From Lentzea albidocapillata (GTDB taxonomy: Bacteria > Actinomycetota > Actinomycetes > Mycobacteriales > Pseudonocardiaceae), in the NCBI RefSeq assembly GCF_000719115.1, contig NZ_JOEA01000010.1, forward strand, positions 1-64,000: DNA of 64,000 nucleotides. Reading direction: 5' to 3'. The translations under genes and the position numbers were made by a program. How positions within the stretch are numbered: the first letter of the stretch is position 1; every line of letters begins with the position of its first letter. The notes under the pieces are model-generated. The model searched no databases. It saw nothing but the letters and a program-made list of their open reading frames with translations, and was not told the origin of the DNA. Positions 18,777 through 29,176 of this stretch are shown in pieces.

Positions 18777-20968
18777 TGCCGCTCGTCCTGGTCGGGCTGC
18801 GCCTTCTTCGGCTCCCAGACGTTGTGCGGCTTGCCGCCTGGCACCGTCGCCGGGGTCCATCCGGGCGGGGCGCCGTAGTTCGGCGGACCCGCCTGGTTCG
18901 CAGGCTGACCGGGCTGGTGGACACCGTTCGACCCGTTGGGCGACGGCAGCGCCTCGGTGGCCGGTTCCGCGGCAGCGGGCTCTGCCTGCTGCGGGTTCGG
19001 CTCGTCGTCGAGGGTGTCCTCGACGACCGGGGGCCACGGTTCCCCGCGCTCCCTGGCGAGCTCACCAGGGGTCTTGATCGGCGGGATTTCGGACGGCCTG
19101 CGGTCACCGAAGTCGTTGAACTGGGTGATGCGCGGCCGCTTCTCGACGCGGGCGAAGATCCGCTCCAGTTCCTTCTGGTGCAGGGTCTCCTTCTCGATCA
19201 GCTCGAGCGTGAGGTCGTCGAGGACGTCGCGGTAGGTGACGAGCACCTCGTACGCCTCGGTGTGCGCGGCCTCGATGAGCTTGCGCACCTCCTCGTCGAT
19301 CTCGTGCGCGACCTCCAGCGAGTAGTCCGCCTGGCGACCGGCCGAGCGTCCGAGGAACGGCTCGCCCTGCTCCTGCCCGTACTTCACGGCGCCGAGCTTC
19401 GCGCTCATGCCGTACTCGGTGACCATCGCGCGGGCGATCTTCGTCGCCTGCTCGATGTCGTTGGACGCACCCGTCGTGGGTTCGTGGAAGACGAGCTCCT
19501 CGGCGGAACGGCCACCCAGTGCGAACACCAGTCGCGCGATCATCTCGGACCTGGTCATCAGGTCCTTGTCCTCTTCCGGCACCGACAGGGTGTGACCACC
19601 CGTGCGGCCGCGGGCGAGGATCGTGACCTTGTAGACCGGGTCGATGTCCGGCATCGCCCACGCGGCCAGGGCATGCCCTGCCTCGTGGTACGCGGTGATC
19701 TTCTTCTCCTTCTCGGAGATGATCCGGCTCTTGCGGGCCGGACCGCCGATCACGCGGTCCACGGACTCTTCGAGCGCCGCACCGTCGATGGTGTGGCCGT
19801 TGTGGCGCGCGGTGAGCAGCGCGGCCTCGTTGATGACGTTCGCGAGGTCGGCGCCGGAGAACCCGACGGTGCGCTTCGCGAGGCCGTCGAGGTCCGCGTC
19901 CGCCGCCAGCGGCTTGCCCTTCGAGTGCACCCGGAGGATCTGCTTGCGGCCCTTCAGGTCCGGTACGGACACCGGGATCTGACGGTCGAAGCGGCCGGGG
20001 CGCAGCAGGGCGGGGTCGAGGATGTCGGGACGGTTCGTCGCCGCGATCAGGATGATCCCGCCGCGCGAGTCGAAGCCGTCCATCTCGACGAGCAGCTGGT
20101 TGAGGGTCTGCTCGCGCTCGTCGTGACCGCCGCCCATACCCGCGCCGCGGTGGCGGCCCACGGCGTCGATCTCGTCGACGAAGACGATGCACGGCGCGTT
20201 CTGCTTGGCCTGTTCGAACAGGTCACGCACACGCGAGGCACCGACACCGACGAACATCTCGACGAAGTCCGAACCGGAGATCGAGTAGAACGGCACGCCC
20301 GCCTCGCCGGCGACAGCTCGGGCGAGCAGCGTCTTACCGGTGCCCGGCGGGCCGTAGAGCAGCACGCCCTTCGGGATCTTCGCGCCGAGTGCCTGGTAGC
20401 GGCCGGGGTTCTGGAGGAAGTCCTTGATCTCCTCGAGCTCCTCGACGGCCTCCTCGGCACCGGCGACGTCGGAGAACGTCGTCTTGGGCATGTCCTTGGA
20501 CAACTGCTTGGCCTTGGACTTGCCGAAGTTCATGACGCGGTTGCCGCCACCCTGGGCGTTGTTCATCATCCACATGAGCAGCAGCAACAACAGGCCGAGC
20601 GGCACGAGGTAGATCAAGATCTGCATCAGGATGGACTCCTGGCTGACCTTGGTCTCGACGGTCGGCTTGTTGCCGGCCTGGTCGAGGACGGTGAAGATCT
20701 CGTCCGTCGAGCTGGCCGGGAACTGCGTGATCAGGCGGTTGCTGCCCTCGAAGGTGGTGCCGTCGGTGAGGGTGAGTCGGAGACGCTGCTCCTTGTCCTC
20801 GATCGTGGCTTCCTTGACCTTGCCGTCCCGCACCTGTTGGAGTGCTTGAGACGTCTTGACCGGGTGGTAGCCGCGTGCGTCGTCGAAGAGCACGGTGAAG
20901 ACGAAGTAGAGCAGCAACACCGCAGCGATCCACAGCAGCGGGTTGCGAAGCAGGCGCTTGCGGTCCAT
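18773..20968 (-). CDS. ftsH: ATP-dependent zinc metalloprotease FtsH
   Basis: Membrane-anchored AAA+ protease (731 aa). Two N-terminal helices (about 9-26 and 112-135) flank an extracytoplasmic segment. The AAA module follows with Walker [13 protein letters not shown], Walker [12 protein letters not shown] and [11 protein letters not shown], then the protease HEAGH with the third ligand region. The C-terminal tail is a Pro/Gln-rich extension of about 90 residues, longer than in E. coli but normal for actinobacteria. ATG 20968. It heads the folate operon, as Rv3610c does. Confidence 0.96.
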   Translation of the reverse strand: MDRKRLLRNPLLWIAAVLLLYFVFTVLFDDARGYHPVKTSQALQQVRDGKVKEATIEDKEQRLRLTLTDGTTFEGSNRLITQFPASSTDEIFTVLDQAGNKPTVETKVSQESILMQILIYLVPLGLLLLLLMWMMNNAQGGGNRVMNFGKSKAKQLSKDMPKTTFSDVAGAEEAVEELEEIKDFLQNPGRYQALGAKIPKGVLLYGPPGTGKTLLARAVAGEAGVPFYSISGSDFVEMFVGVGASRVRDLFEQAKQNAPCIVFVDEIDAVGRHRGAGMGGGHDEREQTLNQLLVEMDGFDSRGGIILIAATNRPDILDPALLRPGRFDRQIPVSVPDLKGRKQILRVHSKGKPLAADADLDGLAKRTVGFSGADLANVINEAALLTARHNGHTIDGAALEESVDRVIGGPARKSRIISEKEKKITAYHEAGHALAAWAMPDIDPVYKVTILARGRTGGHTLSVPEEDKDLMTRSEMIARLVFALGGRSAEELVFHEPTTGASNDIEQATKIARAMVTEYGMSAKLGAVKYGQEQGEPFLGRSAGRQADYSLEVAHEIDEEVRKLIEAAHTEAYEVLVTYRDVLDDLTLELIEKETLHQKELERIFARVEKRPRITQFNDFGDRRPSEIPPIKTPGELARERGEPWPPVVEDTLDDEPNPQQAEPAAAEPATEALPSPNGSNGVHQPGQPANQAGPPNYGAPPGWTPATVPGGKPHNVWEPKKAQPDQDERQ

Positions 20969-21296
20969 GCACTTACGGCCGGCGGGCGGCCTCGACCCTC
21001 CCTGACTTGCGCGTCGGGCAGTGGAAGACCCACATACCGCGTCCGACCAGCCTACCGCTCGCTGGCCGGGTACTGAGCAACCAACGGGTGGGGGCGATCC
21101 GTGGTTCCCGCGGGTGACCCCCACCACGCATGTTCACGCAGTTTGGTTCATCCGGAACAAATACGGCCGTCCAGACGAGTGACGCAGGTCACGCCATCTC
21201 ATTACGTTTGCGGGTCACATGTCATCCTCATTCATCCCCCGAGTGTTCTCCCCGCCACTCGAAAGAGTGAACACGTGACCGAAGGTAAGTAACTGT
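20969..21296. other. Divergent promoter region ftsH / VWA gene
   Basis: These 328 bases between divergent genes contain no gene. Visible elements are a GTGA-N6-TCAC inverted repeat (21179-21192), a small CACTC/GAGTG hairpin (21256-21269) and an AT-richer stretch around 21200-21240. No promoter could be placed with confidence. Confidence 0.5.
21179..21192. promoter_or_regulatory. Possible CRP/GlxR-family binding site
   Basis: GTGACGCAGGTCAC matches the core GTGA-N6-TCAC of CRP/GlxR sites (full consensus TGTGA-N6-TCACA), with flanking bases not matching. It lies about 105 bases upstream of the VWA gene and 210 upstream of ftsH. Short motif, so chance occurrence is possible. Confidence 0.3.
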
Positions 21297-22994
21297 ATGT
21301 CAGCACGTCATACGTCCCCCGGATTGTTCCGGCGGGTGGCCCTCCCCGTGGCCGCCCTGCTCGGGGTGGTCGCGGCGGCGGGCGTCACGGTCGTGGCACT
21401 GCGTGCCACCAGCGGTGCCGACTGCTCCGGCGCACTGCCGTTGAAGATCGCCGTCACACCGGCCGCCCTGGATGTGGTGAACGCGGCGGCGCAGGACTAC
21501 CAGCGATCACAGCCGGTCGTGCGCGGCCGGTGCGTTCAGGTCCAGGTCGAGTCGCGCAACGCGGCCGACGTGGCGAACGAGCTCCCCACCGCGCAGATCA
21601 ACCCCCACTCCCTCTGGATCCCGGACTCCTCGATGTGGGCGGCCGAAGCCCAGCGCCAGGCCGCCGAGACCGGCCCGGAGGCCCCGAAGCTCGACATCAA
21701 ACCCTCGCTGGCGTCGAGCCCGCTGGTGATGGCGGGCTCCGAGCAGGCGATGTCCAAGATCGGCTTCCCGATCACCCCCGTCTCGTGGGCCAAGGTCGTG
21801 GACCCGAAGGTCCAGATCTCCATGAGCGACCCGACGATGACGTCCGAGGGCCTCGCCTCGCTGTTCGTGATCCGTACTTTGCTGGGTAACCCGGACGGAA
21901 CGCCCAAGCCTGAGCTGGTCGGCACCCTCCTGCGCGTGGGCCGCAGCGCCGTCCCGTCGGTCCGCGACTCGTTCGGCAAGGTCACCACCGACGCGGAGAA
22001 GGCACCGCTCTTCGCCGCCACCGAACAGTCCGTGGTCGCCAACAACCGCTCGGCGAAGGACAACGCCGTCCTGGGCGCCCCGCCCAGGGAGGGCACGCTC
22101 TCGTTCGACTACCCGCTGGTCCGGGTCTCCCGCCCGAACGAGACGGACGGCATCGGCGAGGCAGCGGCCGAGTTCGAGAAGGCCCTCCGCTCCGGCGAGA
22201 CCTCCAAGCGCTTCGGCGAGGCGGGCTTCCGCACGGTGGGCGGCGCCGCCCCCGCGAAGTGGAGCACCGACGTGGAGGGCGTGCAGGCGGGCGACGTCAA
22301 GCTGATCGAGACCCCGGACGCGAACCAGGTCTCCGAACTGCTGCGCACGTGGGGCGCCATCAGCCTCGACATGCGCATGCTGACGGTCATCGACGTCTCC
22401 GGCTCGATGATCGAGAAGAGCGGCAACGGCAAGACCCGCGTGGAAGCCGCCACCCAGGCGTCCATGACCGCTCTCTCCATGCTCCCGGACACCACGGCGA
22501 TCGGCCTGTGGGCGTTCTCCACCGACAAGAAGCCGCCGAACGACTGGATCGAACTGGTCCCGATCGGCCCGCTGGGCGAACCCCTGGCCGGCGTGACCCG
22601 CCGCAAGCGCCTGGAGGCAGGCGCCTCCCAGCTGCCAGGCCTCGTAGGCGGCGGCACGGCCCTGAACGACACGACCCTGGCCGCCTACCGCCACGTCCTG
22701 AAGGGCTACGACCCGTCGAAGGTCAACTCGGTCGTCCTGATGACCGACGGCCGCAACGACGACATCTCGTCGATCGACACCAACGCGCTGATCGAGACCC
22801 TGAAGCGGGAGTCCGACCCCGCGAAGCCCGTCCCGGTCATCATGGTGGGCCTCGGCGACGAGGTGGACATGGACGCGCTCCGCGCGATCTCCGCCGCCAC
22901 CGGTGGCAAGGCGTACCAGGCGCCGAACCCGGAGGACATCCGCGGCGTGCTGCTGGACGCCGTGTCGCAGCGGCGGTGCCGTCCGAACTGCTGA
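21297..22994 (+). CDS. Exported substrate-binding and VWA domain protein
   Basis: A 565-aa protein with one N-terminal membrane helix (about 13-34). A periplasmic-binding-protein-like domain follows (about 45-335; SALWIPDSS-type segment reading SLWIPDSSMW, then AGSEQAM). A von Willebrand A domain completes it (about 357-560) with an intact MIDAS: DVSGSM, a Thr in GGGTALNDTT, and MTDGRNDD. Such fusions are common in actinobacteria and are thought to act at the cell surface. The ligand is unknown. ATG 21297; the spacing to the nearest purine-rich GAAGG is long. Ends at a strong bidirectional terminator. Confidence 0.85.
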   Translation: MSARHTSPGLFRRVALPVAALLGVVAAAGVTVVALRATSGADCSGALPLKIAVTPAALDVVNAAAQDYQRSQPVVRGRCVQVQVESRNAADVANELPTAQINPHSLWIPDSSMWAAEAQRQAAETGPEAPKLDIKPSLASSPLVMAGSEQAMSKIGFPITPVSWAKVVDPKVQISMSDPTMTSEGLASLFVIRTLLGNPDGTPKPELVGTLLRVGRSAVPSVRDSFGKVTTDAEKAPLFAATEQSVVANNRSAKDNAVLGAPPREGTLSFDYPLVRVSRPNETDGIGEAAAEFEKALRSGETSKRFGEAGFRTVGGAAPAKWSTDVEGVQAGDVKLIETPDANQVSELLRTWGAISLDMRMLTVIDVSGSMIEKSGNGKTRVEAATQASMTALSMLPDTTAIGLWAFSTDKKPPNDWIELVPIGPLGEPLAGVTRRKRLEAGASQLPGLVGGGTALNDTTLAAYRHVLKGYDPSKVNSVVLMTDGRNDDISSIDTNALIETLKRESDPAKPVPVIMVGLGDEVDMDALRAISAATGGKAYQAPNPEDIRGVLLDAVSQRRCRPNC

Positions 22995-23004
22995 TTCTCG
23001 TGTG

Positions 23005-23059
23005 ACGCACGCGGGGCGCTTTCGTACTCTCATGCAGTACGAAAGCGCCCCGCGTGCGT
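23005..23059. terminator. Bidirectional terminator, 24-bp perfect stem
   Basis: Inverted repeat ACGCACGCGGGGCGCTTTCGTACT (23005-23028, given here in two reads: ACGCACGCGGGG and CGCTTTCGTACT) and its complement at 23036-23059, with a 7-base loop. It separates the convergent VWA gene and hpt. No long T-run, as is usual in high-GC actinobacteria. Confidence 0.88.
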
Positions 23060-23081
23060 TTCGAGCAGGCCGATCAGAAAC

Positions 23082-23630
23082 TCAGCTGGAGTAGACCTTC
23101 GGATCCAACGTGCCGATGTACGGCAGATCCCGGTACCGCTCCGCATAGTCCAGCCCATACCCGACGACGAACTCGTTGGGGATGTCGAAGCCGACGTACT
23201 TCACCGGCACCTCGACCTTCACCGCGTCGGGCTTGCGCAGCAACGTGCACACCTGCAGCGACCGGGGCTTGCGCGACTGCAGGTTCTTGAGCAGCCACGA
23301 CAGGGTCAGTCCCGAGTCGATGATGTCCTCGACGATCACCACGTTGCGGTCGGCGATGTCGCGGTCCAGGTCCTTCAGGATGCGCACCACGCCGGACGAC
23401 GACGTGGACGACCCGTAGGACGAAACGGCCATGAATTCGAGCTGCACCGGAACGGGCAGCGCGCGGGCAAGGTCGGCCATGAACATCACGGCGCCCTTGA
23501 GCACAGTGATCAGCACGAGGTCGGAGTCACCTTCTGGGTGATCAGCCGCGACCTGCTTGGCGAGTTCGGTGACCTTGTCGCTGATCTCCTGCTCGGTGAT
23601 GAGCACGGATGCGATGTCGCCGTCGTACAC
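23082..23630 (-). CDS. hpt: Hypoxanthine phosphoribosyltransferase
   Basis: Purine salvage enzyme (182 aa). It has the PRPP loop [14 protein letters not shown], the [13 protein letters not shown] loop, and the C-terminal [17 protein letters not shown] 23630 ([10 protein letters not shown]) is chosen because AGAGGGGA precedes it and the longer frame runs into tilS. The pair tilS-hpt is widely conserved in bacteria. Confidence 0.94.
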   Translation of the reverse strand: MYDGDIASVLITEQEISDKVTELAKQVAADHPEGDSDLVLITVLKGAVMFMADLARALPVPVQLEFMAVSSYGSSTSSSGVVRILKDLDRDIADRNVVIVEDIIDSGLTLSWLLKNLQSRKPRSLQVCTLLRKPDAVKVEVPVKYVGFDIPNEFVVGYGLDYAERYRDLPYIGTLDPKVYSS

Positions 23631-23647
23631 GGACAGGTCCCCTCTGC

Positions 23648-24559
23648 TTAAGACTGTGGTTCCACAACGAGCCTGCCATGCGCGCGCCGCACGACAAAGC
23701 CGCCAGGTAGCCAGACACCGCCCTGACCGCGCCATTCACTCACCAGTGCGTCAACGCGGCGCAGATGCGAATCGGACAGTTCGGGCACGCCTTCGTCGAT
23801 CAGCCACGCCCTGACCACTCTGCGTCGCAAAGCCGCAGGCAACTCTGCGATGTCGTCGACGGCACAGCAGTCGCCGGCGAAGGCTTCCGCGAGAGAGTCG
23901 AGTGCGTCACAGTCCTCACGCAACTGTGCCGCCGTGCGCGCCAGTGACGAGGCCACGCCGCCCTGCAGCACGTTCTCCAGCAACGGCAGGACCTCCGTCC
24001 TCAGCCGCACACGCGTGAACGACGGGTCGAGGTTGTGCGGGTCCTCCCACACCGCGATGCCCTGCTCCGCACACGCCGCACGGGTGACGGCACGGGACAC
24101 GCCGAGCAGCGGACGGCCCCACGGCGCGTCGAACGCGCGCATGCCGGCGATCGAGCGCGGGCCGGACCCGCGCCCCAGGCCCAGCAGCACGGTCTCCGCC
24201 TGGTCGTCCAGGGTGTGGCCGAGCAGCACGACGCCGGATGACGGCTTCAGGGCCGCGTAGCGGGCTTTGCGGGCCGCGGCCTCGGGCCCGCCGCCACCTT
24301 CGACGAAGACCGGCTCCACGCGCGCTACGAGACCGAGTTCGGAACACTGCCGGGCCGCCTTCAGGGCCACGTCGCCCGATCCCGGCTGCAGCTGGTGGTC
24401 CACGACGACCGCGGACGCGCTGGGCACCAGCCGTGCCACGGCGGCGGCCAGGGCGAGCGAGTCCGCGCCACCGGAGACCGCGACGGTCACGTGCTCCGGC
24501 CGCACCTCGTCCAGGAAACGGCGGACCGCCGTCCTGATCTCGGCGACCGGTCCGTTCAC
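23648..24559 (-). CDS. tilS: tRNA(Ile)-lysidine synthetase
   Basis: Modifies C34 of tRNA-Ile(CAU) to lysidine (303 aa). The N-type ATP pyrophosphatase PP-loop [12 protein letters not shown] and [20 protein letters not shown] are present, as is RPLLGVSR. It lacks the long C-terminal domain of E. coli TilS, as is usual in actinobacteria. GTG 24559 overlaps the metalloprotease stop. Confidence 0.93.
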   Translation of the reverse strand: MNGPVAEIRTAVRRFLDEVRPEHVTVAVSGGADSLALAAAVARLVPSASAVVVDHQLQPGSGDVALKAARQCSELGLVARVEPVFVEGGGGPEAAARKARYAALKPSSGVVLLGHTLDDQAETVLLGLGRGSGPRSIAGMRAFDAPWGRPLLGVSRAVTRAACAEQGIAVWEDPHNLDPSFTRVRLRTEVLPLLENVLQGGVASSLARTAAQLREDCDALDSLAEAFAGDCCAVDDIAELPAALRRRVVRAWLIDEGVPELSDSHLRRVDALVSEWRGQGGVWLPGGFVVRRAHGRLVVEPQS

Positions 24560-25599
24560 GGTGACACGCGGCGCAGCCAGCTCATGGGCTCGGCGATCTC
24601 GGCGCGGGTCGGCAACGTGTCGGCGGACGTCCAGATCGCGTTGAAGCCGTCCATGCCGACTCGTTCCACCACGTAGTCGGTGAACGCCGCGCCCTCCTCG
24701 TACTGCCGCACCTTCGCCTCGACGCCGAGCACCGTGCGCAGGATCCGGTCGAGCAGGCCGCCGCCCTTGCGCCGCGCGCTGAAGCGGGTGCGGATGGTCG
24801 ACACGGACGGGACCACGGTGGGCCCCATCGCGTCCATCACGTGGTCGGCGTGGCCTTCGAGCAAAGTGGACAGTGCGATGAGCCGGTCCAGCAAAGCTTT
24901 CTGCTGCGGCGACTGGATGAGCTCGATCAGCCCCATCGGGCCGTCGCCGGCGCGCAGCTTGGTGCGGAAGTCGCGGATCACGTCGGTCAGCGGCGCGCGC
25001 TCTTCATCCATTGAGGACAGCAGCGCCGTGACCTGGTCGGAGAAGTACTTGCGCAGCCACGGCACGCCGGTGAACTGCAGCCGGTGCGTGCACTCGTGCA
25101 GGCACACCCACATGCGGAAGTCGTCGTCCGGCACGTCCAGGGCCTGTTGCGCGCCAACGATGTTCGGCGCGACGAGCAACAACCGTCCGGCGAGCTGCTC
25201 ATTGGGGCTGAACGGGTCGTACTGGCCCAGCACCCGCGAGGACAGGAACGCCAGCACGACGCCCGCCTGCACACCGGCCGTACTGGCGAGGATGCCCGCC
25301 ATCGGACCTGTCTGGCGCGGCATCGCGGGCGCCGTCAGCGCGGCCAGGCCCTGCGCGGCGGCCGCGACCCACGCTGGCCTGTCCACGACCTCGCCCGGCA
25401 GCAGCGGCAGTCCCTGACCGAGCCCGGTCAGCTCGCGGACGTGCACCTCCGCCTGGGGGGCGAGCTCACGAAGTCTGCCTACGACGTGGTCGGCCTCGTC
25501 CTTGCCGATCACGGGGCCCGGCCGGACGAGCCGCACGGCGGTCGAAACCGCCAGCTCCCAGTCCACCGGGCCGAGCTCTGCCTCCGTCGCGCCGTTCAC
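24556..25599 (-). CDS. Zinc-dependent metalloprotease-like protein (DUF2342, Rv3626c type)
   Basis: A 347-aa zincin-like protein of a family once labelled coenzyme F420-biosynthesis-associated. The zinc motif is CLHECTHRLQF (HExxH) and a downstream acidic ligand candidate lies in LLEGHADHVMD. GTG 25599 (VNGATEAELG) chosen; the longer frame reads into the TnpB element. It is located between dacB and tilS in M. tuberculosis; here TnpB separates it from dacB. Substrate unknown. Confidence 0.87.
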   Translation of the reverse strand: MNGATEAELGPVDWELAVSTAVRLVRPGPVIGKDEADHVVGRLRELAPQAEVHVRELTGLGQGLPLLPGEVVDRPAWVAAAAQGLAALTAPAMPRQTGPMAGILASTAGVQAGVVLAFLSSRVLGQYDPFSPNEQLAGRLLLVAPNIVGAQQALDVPDDDFRMWVCLHECTHRLQFTGVPWLRKYFSDQVTALLSSMDEERAPLTDVIRDFRTKLRAGDGPMGLIELIQSPQQKALLDRLIALSTLLEGHADHVMDAMGPTVVPSVSTIRTRFSARRKGGGLLDRILRTVLGVEAKVRQYEEGAAFTDYVVERVGMDGFNAIWTSADTLPTRAEIAEPMSWLRRVSP

Positions 25600-25751
25600 G
25601 CTTCCGACGCTACCTGCGCACGGCCCGCTACCGAAGTGCGGGCTGGTGCGCTGGGCACGCAACCAAATGCGCGAGCAGCGCTGAAACACAGCGTCTGCCG
25701 GTGCGAATTCCCGCGAAGTCGGTCATGAAACCAACCGAATAGGCTGGTCTT

Positions 25752-26987
25752 GTGCAGCTTCGATACAACTATCGCGTCTACCCGACGCCTGGTCAGCGTG
25801 ACGCGCTGGCGCGGGCGTTCGGGTGCGCGCGTGTGGTGTTCAACGACGCGTTGCACGCCCGCCGGGCAGCCCACGTGAACGGCGACCCGTACCTGTCGGA
25901 CGGCGAGCTGTCCAAGCGGGTCATCACCCGCGCCAAGACCACGCCGGAACGGGTGTGGCTGGGCGAGGTGTCGGCGGTGGTGTTGCAGCAGGCCCTCGCG
26001 GACCTCAACACCGCGTACCGCAACTTCTTCGCCTCGGTCACCGGCAAACGCAAAGGCCGCAAGGTCGCCCCGCCCCGGTTCCGGTCCCGCAAGGACAACC
26101 GGCAGGCCATCCGGTTCACCCGCAACGCCCGGTTCACGGTCCTGGGCAACGGCCGGTTGCGCCTGCCGAAGATCGGTGACCTCGACGTGCACTGGTCGCG
26201 TGACTTTCCCGCCGAACCGTCCTCGGTGACCGTCCTGAAGGACGCGGCAGGCCGGTACTTCGCCTCGTTCGTCGTCACGACCGAGAAGGATCAGACACTG
26301 CCGGCGGCGGAGTCCGAGGTCGGTATCGACTTGGGCCTGACGCATTTCGCGGTGCTCTCGGACGGCACGAAGGTGGTAGCGCCGAGGTTCCTGCGCCAGG
26401 CGGCGCGCAGGCTACGGCGATTGCAGAAGTCGCTGAGTCGCAAGGTCAAGGGCTCGAACAGGCGCAGGAAAGCCGTGGTGAAGCTAGCCCGTGCTCATGC
26501 GCGGGTGGCTGACACCCGGCGGGACTGGCAGCACAAGCTGTCCACGGCGATCATCCGCGACAACCAAGCGGTGTACGTCGAGGACCTCTGTGTCGCCGGT
26601 CTCGGCCGGACCCGGCTCGCGAAGTCCGTGCACGACGCCGGATGGGCCGGTTTCACCGGCATGCTGGAATACAAGGCGGCCCGATACGGGCGGACCTTCG
26701 GCCGGAGCGGCCGGTGGTTCCCGTCCACCCGGATGTGCTCGGTCTGCGGACATGTCAACGACAAGATGCCGTTGAACGTCCGGGTGTGGATCTGCCTGTG
26801 TGGCAGCGTCCACGACCGGGACATCAACGCCGCCATCAACATCCTCGCCGCAGGACGTGCGGAGAGGCTAAACGACCGTGGAGCGCAGGTAAGACCAGCA
26901 CCCGTGCCGGCACCGCGCCGTGAAACGGGAATCCACCCAGACGCCGCACTATCCACGCGCGGCGTGGAGGGAATCCCAGCCCTTTAG
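25752..26987 (+). CDS. TnpB/OrfB family RNA-guided nuclease (IS200/IS605 type)
   Basis: A 411-aa TnpB starting at GTG 25752 (VQLRYNYRVYPTPGQ). RuvC triad: Asp in VGIDLGLTHFAV, Glu in VYVEDLCVAGL, Asp in HDRDINAAINI. The zinc ribbon has CSVCGHVN and CLCGSVH, so the four cysteines are present with altered spacing. It differs clearly from the first TnpB, so the two arrived independently. No TnpA is nearby. The stop codon lies in the loop of a GCCCTTTAGGGC hairpin, typical of a gene end overlapping its guide-RNA scaffold. Confidence 0.92.
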   Translation: MQLRYNYRVYPTPGQRDALARAFGCARVVFNDALHARRAAHVNGDPYLSDGELSKRVITRAKTTPERVWLGEVSAVVLQQALADLNTAYRNFFASVTGKRKGRKVAPPRFRSRKDNRQAIRFTRNARFTVLGNGRLRLPKIGDLDVHWSRDFPAEPSSVTVLKDAAGRYFASFVVTTEKDQTLPAAESEVGIDLGLTHFAVLSDGTKVVAPRFLRQAARRLRRLQKSLSRKVKGSNRRRKAVVKLARAHARVADTRRDWQHKLSTAIIRDNQAVYVEDLCVAGLGRTRLAKSVHDAGWAGFTGMLEYKAARYGRTFGRSGRWFPSTRMCSVCGHVNDKMPLNVRVWICLCGSVHDRDINAAINILAAGRAERLNDRGAQVRPAPVPAPRRETGIHPDAALSTRGVEGIPAL

Positions 26988-27004
26988 GGCGAGGAGAACG
27001 TCAA
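26880..27004 (+). ncRNA. Probable omega/re-RNA scaffold of the second TnpB
   Basis: The last 100 or so bases of tnpB plus the right end form several stems, including GCGCGGCGTGGA-type pairing and GCCCTTTAGGGC. They end at TCAA, after which the guide would read GAACAGCCACAGCC, that is, the 3' end of dacB. Inferred from the known layout of TnpB guide RNAs; 5' boundary is a guess. Confidence 0.4.
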
Positions 27005-29052
27005 GAACAGCCACAGCCTCGCAACGCGGCGGCCAGCACGTCCAGCGCGGGCCGCACCTCGGTCTCCGGGTTGCGGTTGCTCGCGGACATGAACGAGAAC
27101 ACGAGCACGCGGCCGTCCACGTCGACGACCATGCCGGCGAGCGCGTTGACGCCGGTGAGCGTGCCGGTCTTGGCCCGCACCCAGCCCTTGCCCGGCGCCG
27201 CGGTGCCGTTGTAGCGACCGGCGAGGGTGCCGCTGCCGCCCGCGACCGGCAGCGCCGTGAGCAACGGCCGCAGCTTCGCGGTGCGCGCGTCGTCCAGCGT
27301 GGGCTTCGCCGCCGTGGTGAGGACGTCGGTGAGCAGCTTGGGCGGGATCTTGTTCGTCGCGGACAGCCCGCTGCCGTCCACGAAGTTCGCCCCGGTGAGG
27401 TCGAAACCGTTCTTGGTGAGCACGTCCCGCACGGCCTTCACGCCGCCCGCGAACGACGGCTCGTTGCCCGTCCTGATCGCGATCTCGCGGGCGATCGCCT
27501 CGGTCAGCACGTTGTCCGAGATCTGCATCATGTTGTCGACGAGCTGCTCGATCGGCGCCGACTTGATCTCGCCGAGCACCTGCGCGCCCGCCGGAGCCGC
27601 GCCGGCCGTGGCCGCGGGGGCCCCGATGCGCTGTGCGAACGCGTCCGCCGCGGCCTGGGCCGGGCTGCCGGTGCGCGTGCCGTTGACGTTGGTCTGGTCG
27701 ATCCGGCCGCCGTCGAGCATGAACGGCATGATCGGCGCGACCGAACCGCCCACGATGTCCACCGACTCCCACTGCGGCCCGAGCGGCTCGCCCGCGTACC
27801 GGCTGAGGTCGAACTGGACCTTGGTGACCGGGCCCTTGGCCTTGACCTGGCCGACCAGGTCGTCGAGCGTCGCGGCGCCGGGGTAGACCGACCGGCCGGG
27901 CGCGCCGGAGATCGTCGGATCGCCACCGCCGACGATGACCACGGTGCCGGGCTCCGCGCCCTGGACGACCTTGGTGGACAGCTGGTCGGTCTTCTCGAGG
28001 CTCAGCAGTGCCGCGGCGGCCGTGAGGATCTTGAGGCTCGACGCCGGGGTGGCGGCGGTGGTGTCGCCCTGCTGCCACAGCGCGGTGCCGCTGGCAGGGT
28101 CGATGACGCTGCCGGTGAGCGTGCCCAGCGCGCTGTTGCCCGCCGGTCCGGTCAGCGCCCGCTTCACGCCGGCGGCGGTCGGTGCCGGTGCGCCCGCGGT
28201 GACCGCCTTGACCAGCGGCTGGACGTTCGCGGGCGCGGCCGGGGGCCTGGTCTCGATCGCCTTGGTGCCGCCGAACTCCTTGACCGCGTAGATCGTGGCG
28301 CCGGCCAGTGCCGCGACGACGAGCAGGCTCAGGACCGCGAACAGCGGCTTGCGGCTCTTCCTGGGCTCCTCGGCGAGGCGGTCCTCGGGTTCCTCCTCGT
28401 AGCCGGTGACGGGGAGGTCCCGGGGCTCCTGGCGCGGAGGCGGCGGTACCGGACGGGCCGGCTCGGCACGCGGCGGTTCCTGACGCGGCGGTTCCTGACG
28501 CAGCGGTGCCTGGCCCTGGAGCTGGTCGACGCGCTTGGTCTGCTCGGGACGCGGCTGATGCTGCTGCCGGTCGGACTTGACCTGCTGGTCGAACCACGAC
28601 TGTTCCAGGTGCGGCAGCTGGTCGACGCGCGCCGTCTTGCCGGGCGGCACGGAGAGCTCCGTGGTCCTCTGCTCCGGCCTCGGCACGACGCGGGTCTGGT
28701 CCTTCTTCGGCTCGACGCGCATCGGGACGGCCCGAGGTTGGCCGACTTCTGGACCAATCGTCCCGTGAGACTTCCCACCGGCGGTGTCGCCGGAAGGCCT
28801 GCCGGAACCGCCGGAACCGGCCGTTGGCACACCCAGGGTGGCATGACCCGGCCCGGTGGCGTTCGGGGCGGAACGGATCGGCGACGAGCGCGGCGGCTCC
28901 TGAGTGGACGGTGCCGAGAGCACCGCGGCGAGCGGCAAACGCATCGTCGGCTGATCCACGGACGGGCGGTTGACCTGCACCGTTGGCTGTGAGGCGGCAG
29001 CGACCGACTCGGCGTCGTCGTCCTCGGTCGGCCACTGGGGGTCGTCCGGCAA
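27001..29052 (-). CDS. dacB: D-alanyl-D-alanine carboxypeptidase/endopeptidase, peptidase S13 (DacB)
   Basis: Class C penicillin-binding protein acting on peptidoglycan (683 aa). The N-terminal 280 residues are a Pro/Gln/Arg-rich cytoplasmic region, followed by one helix ([21 protein letters not shown]) and the external S13 domain. Active-site motifs: SSLK ([11 protein letters not shown]), SDN ([11 protein letters not shown]) and KTG (RAKTGTLTG). TTG 29052 is chosen because GGAGG lies 6 bases upstream and earlier starts would run into the divergent ppa. Its stop codon is supplied by the TCAA end of the TnpB element, so the C-terminus (RGCGCS) may be altered from the ancestral form. Confidence 0.92.
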   Translation of the reverse strand: MPDDPQWPTEDDDAESVAAASQPTVQVNRPSVDQPTMRLPLAAVLSAPSTQEPPRSSPIRSAPNATGPGHATLGVPTAGSGGSGRPSGDTAGGKSHGTIGPEVGQPRAVPMRVEPKKDQTRVVPRPEQRTTELSVPPGKTARVDQLPHLEQSWFDQQVKSDRQQHQPRPEQTKRVDQLQGQAPLRQEPPRQEPPRAEPARPVPPPPRQEPRDLPVTGYEEEPEDRLAEEPRKSRKPLFAVLSLLVVAALAGATIYAVKEFGGTKAIETRPPAAPANVQPLVKAVTAGAPAPTAAGVKRALTGPAGNSALGTLTGSVIDPASGTALWQQGDTTAATPASSLKILTAAAALLSLEKTDQLSTKVVQGAEPGTVVIVGGGDPTISGAPGRSVYPGAATLDDLVGQVKAKGPVTKVQFDLSRYAGEPLGPQWESVDIVGGSVAPIMPFMLDGGRIDQTNVNGTRTGSPAQAAADAFAQRIGAPAATAGAAPAGAQVLGEIKSAPIEQLVDNMMQISDNVLTEAIAREIAIRTGNEPSFAGGVKAVRDVLTKNGFDLTGANFVDGSGLSATNKIPPKLLTDVLTTAAKPTLDDARTAKLRPLLTALPVAGGSGTLAGRYNGTAAPGKGWVRAKTGTLTGVNALAGMVVDVDGRVLVFSFMSASNRNPETEVRPALDVLAAALRGCGCS

Positions 29053-29114
29053 GAGAGCCTCCGTCAGCTCGGTACGGGCAATCTCACACCCACCAACCGC
29101 CGCTCCGATGAGGG

Positions 29115-29140
29115 TTGACAAGGCGTCGTGGTCCACACTA
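29115..29140 (+). promoter_or_regulatory. Possible ppa promoter
   Basis: A perfect -35 TTGACA (29115-29120) lies about 60 bases before the ppa start in the short ppa/dacB spacer. A -10 at good spacing is only weakly matched (CACACTAGT region). Confidence 0.35.
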
Positions 29141-29176
29141 GTGGGCGTCACGAATGGGCTACATGAGCGAGGACCA

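Larger units (their letters stand above)
25752..27004 (+). mobile_element. IS605-type tnpB element; right end TCAA at 27001-27004
   Basis: The right end has the arrangement seen in IS200/IS605 elements: GGGAATCCC (26969-26977), GCCCTTTAGGGC hairpin (26979-26990), GAGGAGAACG and terminal TCAA. The TCA of TCAA is, on the minus strand, the dacB stop codon. The left end lies somewhere between 25600 and 25751 and could not be fixed, so the start given is that of tnpB. The insertion breaks the conserved Rv3626c-dacB neighbourhood. Confidence 0.6.
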
